64,000 nt of DNA, from the NCBI RefSeq assembly GCF_019704555.1, contig NZ_AP024745.1:9184501-9248500 (forward strand). Direction: 5' to 3'. This document shows positions 33,464 to 42,262 of this stretch, piece after piece. The position numbers were made by a program, and so were the translations under genes. The notes under the pieces are model-generated. The model was given only the letters and a program-made list of their open reading frames with translations, had not been told where the DNA came from and did no database searches. Source of the stretch: Actinoplanes sp. L3-i22. Lineage in GTDB: Bacteria > Actinomycetota > Actinomycetes > Mycobacteriales > Micromonosporaceae. Positions within the stretch are counted from its first letter, which is position 1, and every line of letters starts with the position of its first letter.

Positions 33464-35293
33464 TCAGCGCCGCCGGCCGGCGGATTTGGCCTGGTACATC
33501 GCGGCGTCGGCCTCGCGCAGCAGGTGGTCGGAGTCGGTGGTCCCGTCGCCGGAGACGGCGACGCCGATGCTGACGCCAACCGTGACCGTACGGCCGTCGA
33601 TGTCGATCGGCTCGGCGACCGTCTTCTGAATGGCGTCACACACCCGCTGGTACGCGTCCGGAGTCATCAGCCCGTCGATCAGCACCACGAACTCGTCACC
33701 ACCCAGCCGCGCCACCGTGTCGGTACGCCGCAACAGCGTGCTCAGCCGCCGCGCCACCTCGATCAGCAGCACATCGCCGGCCGCATGCCCGAACGTGTCA
33801 TTGACCGCCTTGAACCCGTCCAGATCGAGCAGCAGCACCGCGAACCGATATCCCGGCTCCCGCGCCGCCCGAGCCTCGGCCAACGCCAGGCGATCCTCGA
33901 GCAGCACCCGGTTCGGCAACCCGGTCAGATGATCGCGCAGCGCCGCCGTGCGCAGCCGTTCCTCCTGCTCACGCAGGGCGGCCATCATCACCTGATAGTC
34001 AAGTGCCGACGCCAGCAGCGCCCCGGAGTGGTTCATCATCTCGCGCCCGGGCGGCGTCGTCGACTGGATCCGGCCGACCGCGGCGAGCATCCCCCAGTCC
34101 CGGGCGCGGCTGCGCACCGGCACGGTGAAGACGATGTCGCCGGCCGCCCCGTCGGCCATGTCGAACAGTTCCGCCGGCGGAAACTTCGACACCGGCATCG
34201 CCGCGTCCGGTGCGCCCGCGCCGATCCGGAACTCGCCGACCAGCCGCAGGCTGTCCTCCGCCAGGTCGTCGTCCCACAAACCCAGGCACCCGGCTGACGC
34301 CGGGGTCAATCCGAGCCATTCGAGGGTACGGGCGTCGCCCTGCTCGATGCCGAGCAACGCGAGCCCGAGGTCGTACTGAATGTTGAGGGTGCTCTGCAGA
34401 TATTGCACTTCACCGAAGAGCGAACGGGTGCCCGTTTCCGAGATCGGCAGCCCGGTGCGCGGGCAGCCGCACGAGTCCCGGTTCCGGAAGATCGTCGGCA
34501 CCCGCACCTCCACCGGTTCCGCGTTCTCCCCGGCCAGCAGCCGGTAGACGGCCGCGCCCACCTCATCGAGCGGTTGCCGCACGCTTGACAGCGCCGGCCG
34601 CAGATAGGCCGCGTCCGCGATGTCATCAAACCCGACAACCGCCAATTCCTTCGGTACGTCGTAACCGGCCGCGACCATCCGCCCGATCAGTCCCATCGCG
34701 TTGCGGTCGGTGCCGAGCACGATCGCGGTGGCCGGCATCCCGGCCCGGACGAGCGCGTCGGCGACCGTGGCCCCGCCGCTCTCGTGGTTGTCCCCGGTGT
34801 CGAACAGCAGCGCGGGATCCGGCGTGATGCCGTGCGCGAGCAGCCCTTCGCGGTATCCCTCGTGACGCTCCCGCAGGTCGAAATGCGCCAGGTAGCCGGC
34901 GAACGCGATCCGCCGGTGCCCGTGTTCGATCAGGTGCGCCACGGCTTCCCGCACGCCGCTGCGGTTGTCGGCGAGCACCACCGACGCCCCGCTGTCCCCG
35001 GGGTCCTGGGCCACCACGACCACCGGCAGTCCCGCGCGGCGCGCCGCGGCGGCGTAGTCCGCGCCGACCGCCCCGGGCAGCACCGCCAGCCCGGCGAGAT
35101 GTGCCCAGGACACCGGCCGGTGGTACTCGGGGATCCCGCTGCGGTCGGCGCTGTGCGCGCCCGGATCGAGCGTCTGCATCGCCATCACCCGGTCACCGCC
35201 GGCCACCGCCGCGGCGTTGATCCCCTCGATGATCGCGCCGTAGTAGTCACCGCCGACGAACGGGGACAAAATCGCGAAGGTACGGGCACTCAC
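33464..35293 (-). CDS. Diguanylate cyclase with a LacI-type ligand-binding sensor domain
   Basis: This 609-residue protein combines two parts. Residues 1-270 form a periplasmic-binding-protein type 1 domain like that of LacI/GalR regulators (FVGGDYYGAIIEGINAAA, HLIEHGHRRIAFAGY, AVVGFDDIADAAYLRPALSSVRQPLDEVG) but without the N-terminal DNA-binding HTH or a signal peptide. The middle region (about 290-430) is unassigned and GAF-like in size. The C-terminus is a GGDEF domain (DHLTGLPNRVLLEDRL, DLDGFKAVNDTFGH, ARLGGDEFVVL). The inhibitory I-site RxxD is present as RRTD five residues before GGDEF. It should make cyclic di-GMP in the cytosol in response to a sugar-like ligand. Confidence 0.88.
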   Translation of the reverse strand: MSARTFAILSPFVGGDYYGAIIEGINAAAVAGGDRVMAMQTLDPGAHSADRSGIPEYHRPVSWAHLAGLAVLPGAVGADYAAAARRAGLPVVVVAQDPGDSGASVVLADNRSGVREAVAHLIEHGHRRIAFAGYLAHFDLRERHEGYREGLLAHGITPDPALLFDTGDNHESGGATVADALVRAGMPATAIVLGTDRNAMGLIGRMVAAGYDVPKELAVVGFDDIADAAYLRPALSSVRQPLDEVGAAVYRLLAGENAEPVEVRVPTIFRNRDSCGCPRTGLPISETGTRSLFGEVQYLQSTLNIQYDLGLALLGIEQGDARTLEWLGLTPASAGCLGLWDDDLAEDSLRLVGEFRIGAGAPDAAMPVSKFPPAELFDMADGAAGDIVFTVPVRSRARDWGMLAAVGRIQSTTPPGREMMNHSGALLASALDYQVMMAALREQEERLRTAALRDHLTGLPNRVLLEDRLALAEARAAREPGYRFAVLLLDLDGFKAVNDTFGHAAGDVLLIEVARRLSTLLRRTDTVARLGGDEFVVLIDGLMTPDAYQRVCDAIQKTVAEPIDIDGRTVTVGVSIGVAVSGDGTTDSDHLLREADAAMYQAKSAGRRR

Positions 35294-35448
35294 CGCCCCA
35301 TGATCCCTTGCCCCGTTCTACCGCGGCCGCGAAGTCCGACTATTGCGCGTTCTCCGGGTCGGCGCGCCGCGGGATCGCCGGGCCGGAGATCGGCGTCAAC
35401 TCACCGGCGCCGGAGTGGCGGCGAGCCGATCGTGGGTATGAGGTGGGG

Positions 35449-36060
35449 ATGGAACGGGTGCGGTTCGACGGGTGGATCGCCGGGGTGGGGATGAGCGCGG
35501 GGCCCCGGCTGGTGGTGGGGCACTGGGTCGACTCGCCGTTCGGGGCGGTCACCGACGTCATGGTGGAACACCGCGACGGGCGGCGGGTGCTGCTCGCGCC
35601 GGACCCGGAGCTGGGCCGGTTCATCGCCGAGACGTACTCGTTCGACGAGGTCCGGGTGGTGCCGACGGCGATGCGGCGGGCCGGGAACGCGTGGACCGTC
35701 ACCGCCGGCGGGCTCACCCTGCGGTTCGAGACCGGTGGGCGCGGTGCGCTCGGCGGCCTGCTGCGGCTGGTGCCGGCGCCGCTCGCCGGACGGCTGAGCT
35801 GGGTGCGGCTGGTCGACCGGCCGGCGCGGCTGCTGCGGGGCGTGCGCACCTACGGCAGTGCCGGCAACGGCCGCCGGGAGTGGTACGCCGCCCGTGACCT
35901 GCACCGGATCACCGCCGCGAGCGGCGAGCTCGACGGGACCGATCTGGGGCGGCTCACCGTTCTCGACCCGCCGGTGCGGTTCGGCTTCGGGTCGGCGCCG
36001 CGGTCACCGGCCCTGGTGCGCGTCACCACGACGGTGGAACTGCCGGCGCCTGCCGGGTGA
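35449..36060 (+). CDS. Conserved hypothetical protein
   Basis: This 203-residue cytosolic protein has GAGGTGGGG before ATG 35449. It starts MERVRFDGWIAGVGMSAGPRLVVGHWVDSPFG and continues with DVMVEHRDGRRVLLAP and FIAETYSFDEVRVVP, a beta-rich pattern. A positively charged middle follows (GRLSWVRLVDRPARLLRGVRTYGS). No motif of known function is seen. It is divergent from the cyclase gene and convergent with the second GGDEF gene. Confidence 0.75.
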   Translation: MERVRFDGWIAGVGMSAGPRLVVGHWVDSPFGAVTDVMVEHRDGRRVLLAPDPELGRFIAETYSFDEVRVVPTAMRRAGNAWTVTAGGLTLRFETGGRGALGGLLRLVPAPLAGRLSWVRLVDRPARLLRGVRTYGSAGNGRREWYAARDLHRITAASGELDGTDLGRLTVLDPPVRFGFGSAPRSPALVRVTTTVELPAPAG

Positions 36061-36102
36061 GGCGTGGCGCCGACGGAAAGCCTGCGAGGGAACTCCGGCG
36101 GG

Positions 36103-37662
36103 TCAGGCGGCCGCGGCGGCGGCCAGTTGGTTGCGGCCGGCTCGTTTGGCGACGTACAGGTGGGCGTCGGCACGGTCGTACAGGTCGCGGCCCGGTTCGC
36201 CGGGGCGGCAGGCGGCCAGGCCCATGCTGAGGGTGACCGTCAGGCCCGGCATGATGGTGTTCCAGTCGCGGGCCTGGATCACCCGGCGGATGCGTTCGGC
36301 GACCTGCCGGGCCTCCTGCTCGCCGGTCGCCAGGAAGACCGCGAACTCGTCGCCGCCGAAGCGGATCGCGACCTCGTCGTGGCGGCAGTGTGAGCGCAGC
36401 ACCGCGGCGATCTCGCCGAGCACCCGGTCGCCGACGCCGTGCGAGTAGCGGTCGTTGATGTCCTTGAAGTGGTCGACATCGATCAGCAGCAGCGAGCCGC
36501 CGTCGGCGACCGTGCTGATCCGGCGGTCGAACATCCGCCGGTTGCCGAGGCCGGTCAGCGCGTCCGAGGTGGCGGCCAGGTCGGCGGTGGTGCGGGCCGC
36601 TTCCAGCTCGACCCGGCGGTAGGCCTGGCGCAGCATCGTGCGCCGGTCCAGCCGCAGCTGCCACAGCGCCTCTACGTGGCTGCGCAGCGACTCCAGCACG
36701 GCCTGGGTGACCTCGCCGGGGAATTCGAGCGCGGCCGTGATGGTCAGCTCGTACTGGAACAGCAGCCGCTGCGAGCGCAGCACGGAGAGCTCCACGGCGG
36801 CCCGGAACTCGCGGCGGGCGTCCCGCCACTCGCCGTTCGCCCGCAGGGCCAGCCCGTGCGCGAGGTGCAGCAGGCGCGACTCGTGGTTCTGCTCGGCGGC
36901 GCGCATCTTCGGCAGCAGCTCGTCGACCAGGGCGAACGTCTCCTTGATCCGGCCGGCCTTGGCGTGGCAGACGGCCAGCAGCGCGATGCCCAGCGGGGAG
37001 TCGATGCCCTGATCGATCCAGTACTCCAGGGCCGTCGTGCTCTTGGCGACCAGGTGCGCCGCCTCCTCGGCCCGGCCCACCTGGTCCAGGCGCAGGGCCC
37101 ACTCCAGCCACAGCTCGGCCTGGGTCAGCGCGGCGGCGGAGCGGTACACGTCGTCGGTGGGGTCGAACGCCTCGATGGACCGGCGCATCGCGTCGTCGGC
37201 GAGCTCGAACAGCTCGGCGACCCGGGCGGCCTGGGCCAGCGAGGCCATCGCGGAGAAGTAGCGCAGGCCCTTGCGCGGCGCCACGTCCAGCACGGCCATC
37301 GCCCGGGCCACGTAGTGCAGGCCGTCGTCGATGCGGCCCAGGTCGATCAGCACCTCGGCGGCGTCCGCCATGATCTTGGCGTCGGTGGCCTTCGGGCCGC
37401 CCAGCCGGGCCTGGTCCTCGATCAGGTCCTCGGCGATGCGCAACGCCTCGTCCAGCCGGCCGAGGCACTTGAGCGCGTACATCCGGCCCAGCCGGCTGAC
37501 CCGGTGGGTGCGGTGGTCGCCGAGCATCAGCGTGATCGCCTCCGCCTCGTCGGCGGCGTGCAGCGTCTCGGTGTGGTGCCCGCGGATGGTCAAATCGTGC
37601 ACGTGCAGCGCGAGCTCGGCGTAGGGACCGTACGGCGAGACCAGCACCGGCAGGCGATTCAT
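36103..37662 (-). CDS. Diguanylate cyclase with an N-terminal TPR-like region
   Basis: This 519-residue protein's first 340 residues are helical repeats resembling TPRs (RMYALKCLGRLDEALRIAEDLI, AKSTTALEYWIDQGIDSPLGIALLAV). The C-terminal GGDEF domain (about 365-510) has SDALTGLGNRRMFDRR, DVDHFKDINDRYSHGVGD and IRFGGDEFAVFL, so the active site looks intact. The canonical RxxD I-site is not present (RHDE at that place), so product inhibition may be absent. It makes or senses cyclic di-GMP in the cytosol; the repeats likely bind a protein partner. No signal or membrane part. Confidence 0.88.
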   Translation of the reverse strand: MNRLPVLVSPYGPYAELALHVHDLTIRGHHTETLHAADEAEAITLMLGDHRTHRVSRLGRMYALKCLGRLDEALRIAEDLIEDQARLGGPKATDAKIMADAAEVLIDLGRIDDGLHYVARAMAVLDVAPRKGLRYFSAMASLAQAARVAELFELADDAMRRSIEAFDPTDDVYRSAAALTQAELWLEWALRLDQVGRAEEAAHLVAKSTTALEYWIDQGIDSPLGIALLAVCHAKAGRIKETFALVDELLPKMRAAEQNHESRLLHLAHGLALRANGEWRDARREFRAAVELSVLRSQRLLFQYELTITAALEFPGEVTQAVLESLRSHVEALWQLRLDRRTMLRQAYRRVELEAARTTADLAATSDALTGLGNRRMFDRRISTVADGGSLLLIDVDHFKDINDRYSHGVGDRVLGEIAAVLRSHCRHDEVAIRFGGDEFAVFLATGEQEARQVAERIRRVIQARDWNTIMPGLTVTLSMGLAACRPGEPGRDLYDRADAHLYVAKRAGRNQLAAAAAA

Positions 37663-37686
37663 CGGTACACCCCGTATCGCATGGCT

Positions 37687-39876
37687 CTATGGTCGGCTGA
37701 TTCGCGCCGGACGTGAGGTAATCATCCGGGCCGCTTCCGCGCCCCACGCCCGCAGGCCCTTGCCGGTGGCCAGTTCCAGCGCCGCCCGCGCCTCGGCCCG
37801 GCCCTCGTCCGCCCGGCCGGCGGCGATCAGCAGGGCGGCGAGCGCGGTCCGGGCCGGCACCAGCGGCCAGACCGCGCCGGTCCGGGTGGCCTCGGCGACG
37901 ACCGCGCGCAGGCCGGGTTCGTCGCCGCCCAGCCGGGCCAGGTACAGCCGGGCGTCGGCCATCGCCAGCGGCAGCCGGTACGGCCGGTCCAGGAAGTGCA
38001 GCAGTCGCGCCCGCAGCCCGTCGTGCCGGCCGGCGGCCAGGTCCAGGCCGAACTCGGTCAGCTCGACCACCGGGCGCAGCCGCTCGTAGTCGGCGTCGTC
38101 GACCAGCCGCCGGCCGATGTCCAGCAGCCGGGCGGCCAGCGCGGTGCGGTCGGTGTGCAGCGCGCCCTGCGCCCAGTTCAGGCAGGCCCGGGCCCGTTCC
38201 CGGGGACGGCCGGCGAACGTCTGGCCGGCCAGCGCGGCCGCGATGTCCGCCTCGGCGGCCGGGTCACCGGTCTCCAGCGCCAGCGACAGCCGGGCGATCA
38301 GCACCGCGAGCCGGGCCTGCGGGTCCCCGGACAACTCGGCCTCGGCGGCGGCCTCGGCGCAGAGCCGCTGATGCTCGGTGACGTGCCGGCCGACGACGGT
38401 GTCCGGCGCGGAGAGCACGGCCAGCGCCCGGGCCCGGCGGCCGTGCTGGCGCAGGTACGGCACGGCCCGCTCGATCTCGTCGTACCCCTCGCGGGCCTCG
38501 CCCTGCTGGCGCAGCATCCGGCCGAGCGCCAGGCCGAGCTCGCCGCGCGCGCCGGGCGGCAGGCGCCGGTCGGCGAGCAGCCGGCGCAGCACCGGGATCG
38601 CGTCGGCCTGCGCGACGCTCTCGATCGCCGAACAGGCCAGCTTCGCCGCGAGCCGGACCCGGACCGGGCGGGGCAGGTCCGGGTACCCGGTGGTCTCCAG
38701 CAGGAAGCGGGCCGCCGTCGCGTCGTCGCCCTGGGCGGCCGCCAGGTCGGCGGCCACCTCGGCGTTGCGGACGTGGTCGGCCGCGCTCCCGGCCAGCCGG
38801 TAGTGGTGCGCGAGCCGGGTCACCGGGCGCGGTTTCTGCTCCTCCAGCAGCCGCGCGGTGCGCAGGTGCAGCAGCCGGCGGGCGGTCGGCGGCACCAGCT
38901 CGTAGACCACCTGGCGGGCCAGCGTGTGCCGGAACCAGAGGCGGCCGTCGAGCTCGTGCAGCAGCCCGGCGTCGCGGGCCGCGCCGAGCGCGACCGCAAC
39001 GGTCCGGTCGTCCACGCCGAGAACCGCCGCGATCGGGCGCGGGTCGGCGGCCGGGCCGATCGCCGCGGCCGCGCCGAGGATCTCCCGCGCGTTCTCGCCG
39101 AGGTGACTCAGGCGGGCCTGGAGCACGTCGCGGAGCAGGGCGGGGATGTCGCCCAGAGCCTCCGGGTGGCGCTGGATGCGCTCGACGTCGCCGTCGGTGA
39201 CCAGGGTGCGCATCACCTCCTCGACCAGGAACGGGATGCCCGCGGTGCGTTCGTAGAGGTGGGTGACGAACCGGCCGGGCGGCTCGGCACCCGGGTCGTG
39301 CCGGGCCAGCAGCGAGGCGGCCAGCGCGCCGACCTCGTCGCGGCCGAGCGGGCCGACCGGCAGCCGGCGCACCGCGGCCGGCAGCGGCCGGACCGCGTCC
39401 GGATCCCGCATGGTCATCAGGATGGTCAGGCCGGGCACCGGGTGCGCCGCCAGGTGATCGATCAGGTCCAGCGTGGCCGGGTCGGCCATCTGCAGGTCTT
39501 CCAGGGCGACCACGAGCGGGCCGCGTTCGCGCAGCAGGGCGGCCATCGCGCGCAGCAGCCGGGCGCGGTCCGCGTCCGGGTCGAGCGGGGGCCCGGTGAC
39601 CAGCGGCGGCTTCAGCCGCAGCCCGTCCAGCAGCGGCCCGAGGGGCTGCGGTTCGCGCAGGTCGTCGCAGTGCGCGACGACCACCGGCACCGGGGACCCG
39701 GCCAGCGCCTCGGCGACCAGCCGGGTCTTTCCGACGCCGGCTTCGCCGATCAGAAGAATCATTGCGTACGGCTTCGTCAGCTCAGCGTGCAGTTCGGCGA
39801 GCAGCTCGGCCCGTCCGACGAACGGCCCGGTCGCGCTGGGCAGCGCGAGGGAGGCGGCCAGCAGTGGTTCCCGCAC
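37687..39876 (-). CDS. LAL-like STAND ATPase lacking the LuxR HTH
   Basis: This 729-residue protein has an N-terminal AAA/STAND ATPase (GRAELLAELHAEL, Walker A GEAGVGKTRLV at about 44-54, Walker B VVALEDLQMADP) and TPR-like repeats up to the C-terminus. The arrangement is that of LAL regulators, but the protein stops at RMITSRPARISRP without the usual 60-residue LuxR HTH, and the 24 bases before the next gene do not encode one. It may regulate through a partner, or be a truncated regulator. Start is GTG 39876, seven bases after the septum-formation gene, so they are cotranscribed. Confidence 0.82.
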   Translation of the reverse strand: MREPLLAASLALPSATGPFVGRAELLAELHAELTKPYAMILLIGEAGVGKTRLVAEALAGSPVPVVVAHCDDLREPQPLGPLLDGLRLKPPLVTGPPLDPDADRARLLRAMAALLRERGPLVVALEDLQMADPATLDLIDHLAAHPVPGLTILMTMRDPDAVRPLPAAVRRLPVGPLGRDEVGALAASLLARHDPGAEPPGRFVTHLYERTAGIPFLVEEVMRTLVTDGDVERIQRHPEALGDIPALLRDVLQARLSHLGENAREILGAAAAIGPAADPRPIAAVLGVDDRTVAVALGAARDAGLLHELDGRLWFRHTLARQVVYELVPPTARRLLHLRTARLLEEQKPRPVTRLAHHYRLAGSAADHVRNAEVAADLAAAQGDDATAARFLLETTGYPDLPRPVRVRLAAKLACSAIESVAQADAIPVLRRLLADRRLPPGARGELGLALGRMLRQQGEAREGYDEIERAVPYLRQHGRRARALAVLSAPDTVVGRHVTEHQRLCAEAAAEAELSGDPQARLAVLIARLSLALETGDPAAEADIAAALAGQTFAGRPRERARACLNWAQGALHTDRTALAARLLDIGRRLVDDADYERLRPVVELTEFGLDLAAGRHDGLRARLLHFLDRPYRLPLAMADARLYLARLGGDEPGLRAVVAEATRTGAVWPLVPARTALAALLIAAGRADEGRAEARAALELATGKGLRAWGAEAARMITSRPARISRP

Positions 39877-39883
39877 GCTTGCT

Positions 39884-40525
39884 CTAGTGGCGCAGTGTGC
39901 TGGTCAGGCCGCCGCCGGACTTGTAGGCGAAGCACACGATGTCGCGGTCCCGGCTCCAGGTGCTCTCGGTCGGCGTCGCGAAGACGGTGTCGACGTCGCC
40001 GGTGCCGGCGGCCGTACCGGTGTAGGCCTGGAACCGGCCGGAGCACTCGGTCTTCGCCGCCTGGTCGACCGCGTCCGCACCCGGCCAGGTCCCCTTCGGC
40101 ATGGTGTGGCGCCCGATCACCTCGGCGTTGTGCGCGGTCGTGCACGGCGTCACGTCGAGGTCGCCGACCAGCGAGAGGAACGGGTTCAGGCTGGTGCAGT
40201 CCCCCGCCCGGACGTCGGTGACGGCGATCGACCGGTTCCCGCGGACGTTACCGGCGTCGTCCCGGTCCGGGTCGATGACGTGGGTGTAGAAGACACCACC
40301 GAGGAACGCCAGCACGATGCCCACCCCGAGGATCAGCTTGAACCAGCCCCAGGCACCCCGGCGCCGCTTCGGCGGCGTGAACGGCTCCCGCGGCGCCGAG
40401 TCCGGCCAGGGCTGCCCGAACTGCGCACCCGGGTAGGGCGGCTCACCGGCGGTCGGCGGGGTCTCGATCGGCTGCGGTGCGGGGTCCCCGTGGTCTGCAT
40501 TCACGGCGGTCACCGTAATGGCCAT
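39884..40525 (-). CDS. Septum formation family membrane protein
   Basis: This 213-residue protein has a Pro-rich cytoplasmic N-terminus (about 1-65), one membrane helix (WFKLILGVGIVLAFLGGVFY) and an outer domain. The outer domain has VTDVRAGDCTSLNPFLS and VTPCTTAHNAEVIGRHTMP, the hallmark of the actinobacterial septum-formation family, with paired Cys residues. Members sit at the membrane and have been linked to septation, though their exact role is not settled. GTG starts at 40513 or 40504 would remove only a few residues. The STAND gene follows in the same operon. Confidence 0.82.
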   Translation of the reverse strand: MAITVTAVNADHGDPAPQPIETPPTAGEPPYPGAQFGQPWPDSAPREPFTPPKRRRGAWGWFKLILGVGIVLAFLGGVFYTHVIDPDRDDAGNVRGNRSIAVTDVRAGDCTSLNPFLSLVGDLDVTPCTTAHNAEVIGRHTMPKGTWPGADAVDQAAKTECSGRFQAYTGTAAGTGDVDTVFATPTESTWSRDRDIVCFAYKSGGGLTSTLRH

Positions 40526-40721
40526 GGTCACGCTGGACCAAACGCCCACCAGACGTTCGGGCACGTGACCTGCCGCAGACGGGCGACGACGGTTCCGTGC
40601 GAACGTCGGCGTGGGCGCATCGCGGCAGTGCCTGCATATCAAGCAGATGAGGGCGCGCGTCGCAACGCATCGGTCAGGAATCAAGAAGCGGTGAATGGCG
40701 CCGATTCGTAGCGTGGAACCC

Positions 40722-41345
40722 ATGACAACGATCAACTCCATCAGCGTCGGAGCGTCCGACCCTGCCGCCGCCGCAGCGTTCTACCAGGCCGCGTTCGACT
40801 TGGGCGACATCGTCCGGGTGCATCGGTCGGAGGCACCGACCACTGGCTTCCGCGGATTCGCGGTCTCACTCGTTGTCGCGCAGCCCGCCGACGTCGATAT
40901 GTTCGCCGAGGCCGCTCTGGGCGCCGGCGCTACCGCGCTCAAGCCGGTGACCAAGAGCTTCTGGGGCTACGGTGGCGTCGTCCAAGCACCGGACGGCACG
41001 ATCTGGAAGCTGGCGACCTCGTCGAAGAAAAACACCGCTCCGGCCACCCGGCGGGTCGAGGCTGTGGTTCTGCTCCTCGGCGTCGAGAACGTCAAGGCGA
41101 CCAAGCAGTTCTACCTCGAGCACGGAATGACCGTGGCGAAGAGCTTCGGCAGTAAGTACGTCGAGTTCACCGCCGGGGACTCACCGATGAAGCTGGCGTT
41201 GTACACCCGCCGTGCCGCCGCCAAGGACGTCGGGACAGCCGCGGAGGGTACCGGCTCGCACCGAATCTCGATCAACGGCGATAACGGCTCGTTCACCGAT
41301 CCTGACGGATTCGTGTGGGGGGAAACGACCGCACACGCTGCCTGA
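40722..41345 (+). CDS. Two-unit VOC/glyoxalase-family protein
   Basis: This 207-residue protein holds two vicinal-oxygen-chelate units. The first starts SISVGASDPAAAAAFYQAAFDLG and contains YGGVVQAPDGTIWKLA. The second begins AVVLLLGVENVKATKQFYLEHGMTV and ends GSFTDPDGFVWGET. A two-unit chain can fold as a complete site. Metal ligands are not all obvious (few His/Glu at expected places), so it may bind small molecules rather than catalyse a reaction. GGAA lies just before the ATG. No operon partner is evident. Confidence 0.78.
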   Translation: MTTINSISVGASDPAAAAAFYQAAFDLGDIVRVHRSEAPTTGFRGFAVSLVVAQPADVDMFAEAALGAGATALKPVTKSFWGYGGVVQAPDGTIWKLATSSKKNTAPATRRVEAVVLLLGVENVKATKQFYLEHGMTVAKSFGSKYVEFTAGDSPMKLALYTRRAAAKDVGTAAEGTGSHRISINGDNGSFTDPDGFVWGETTAHAA

Positions 41346-41415
41346 CGCCCAGGCCGTTGTCCGAGTCCGGTGGGCCCTGGTGTCATCGCGGCACAGGCGT
41401 GCAGACTTGTGTCCC

Positions 41416-42156
41416 ATGCCGGTACTTGATCCCCCCGAATTGACGGCGACGGGTAGCCAGCTGCCCTCAGTTCGCGCTCTGGTGGAAGAACGCATCATCT
41501 TCACCTACCGTCTGCCCGCCGACCACCTGGAACGGCTGCTCCCGGTTGCCTGGCTGACCCCCCAGCTCGTAGACGGCGACGCGGTTGCCTCGGTGTGCGT
41601 GTTGCGGCTCAGCAAGGTCACGGCCGGTCCGGTCCCCGCCCTGTTCGGCGTCCGGAGCGTCAGTGCGGCGCGGCGCTACGGAGTTCTCGATCAGAGGTCC
41701 GGCGGCCGCCCTGCCGTCTTCGTCACCGAGCGCACGACCAACTCGGCTCTCGGCTCCCTCTTCACCGGGGCCGGGTTCTCGGCCCAGCACGAGCATCTGT
41801 CCGCGAACATCAGCAGAGACGACGAGTCGTTCCTGGTCGCCCTGGGCAACGACCGCTTCAACGGTCGAGCGGTCCCGGCTCAACGGTGGTCGTCGTCGCT
41901 GTTCCCCACGCTCGGGGACTTCTCGGCCTTCTTGGCCGAGGGGATCCGGAGCTACGGAACGTCCCGGCACGAAGGGCAGCTCACCATCCTCGACCTGTTC
42001 AAAGAGGACAAGGGCTATGAACCGCTGGCCGCTCGTGCGGTCCGTGGATCGCTGGTGCAGCCCTGGCTGGACGCCGGAGCCGTCCTGGACAGTGTCGCCC
42101 GCACCACGAACGCGAAATATCGCTGGACCTACCACGGGCTCACTCGCCGGCCCTGA
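41416..42156 (+). CDS. DUF2071/YqjF-like protein
   Basis: This 246-residue soluble protein has a region of about 30-110 (RIIFTYRLPADHLERLLPVAWLTPQLVDGDAVASVCVLRLSKV) that resembles the first half of DUF2071 proteins, which adopt an acetoacetate-decarboxylase-like fold. The middle (HEHLSANISRDDESFLVALGND) and the end (NAKYRWTYHGL) are not recognised. No catalytic Lys is assured. A strong terminator hairpin lies 56 bases downstream. Function unknown. Confidence 0.65.
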   Translation: MPVLDPPELTATGSQLPSVRALVEERIIFTYRLPADHLERLLPVAWLTPQLVDGDAVASVCVLRLSKVTAGPVPALFGVRSVSAARRYGVLDQRSGGRPAVFVTERTTNSALGSLFTGAGFSAQHEHLSANISRDDESFLVALGNDRFNGRAVPAQRWSSSLFPTLGDFSAFLAEGIRSYGTSRHEGQLTILDLFKEDKGYEPLAARAVRGSLVQPWLDAGAVLDSVARTTNAKYRWTYHGLTRRP

Positions 42157-42211
42157 CTCGACTTTGACGTCCGAACGGCCGACCACCATGGCGAGCCGGC
42201 CGTTCGGGGCG

Positions 42212-42243
42212 GAAGGCCGGGCCCGTGAACGGGCCCGGCCTTC
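42212..42243. terminator. Strong bidirectional terminator
   Basis: A perfect 15-bp stem GAAGGCCGGGCCCGT and ACGGGCCCGGCCTTC encloses a two-base loop (GA). It lies between the convergent DUF2071-like and subtilase genes. On the minus strand it sits just after the subtilase stop, so it can end transcription from both sides. Confidence 0.85.
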
Positions 42244-42262
42244 CTCTGGGGGGTGAAGGTTC

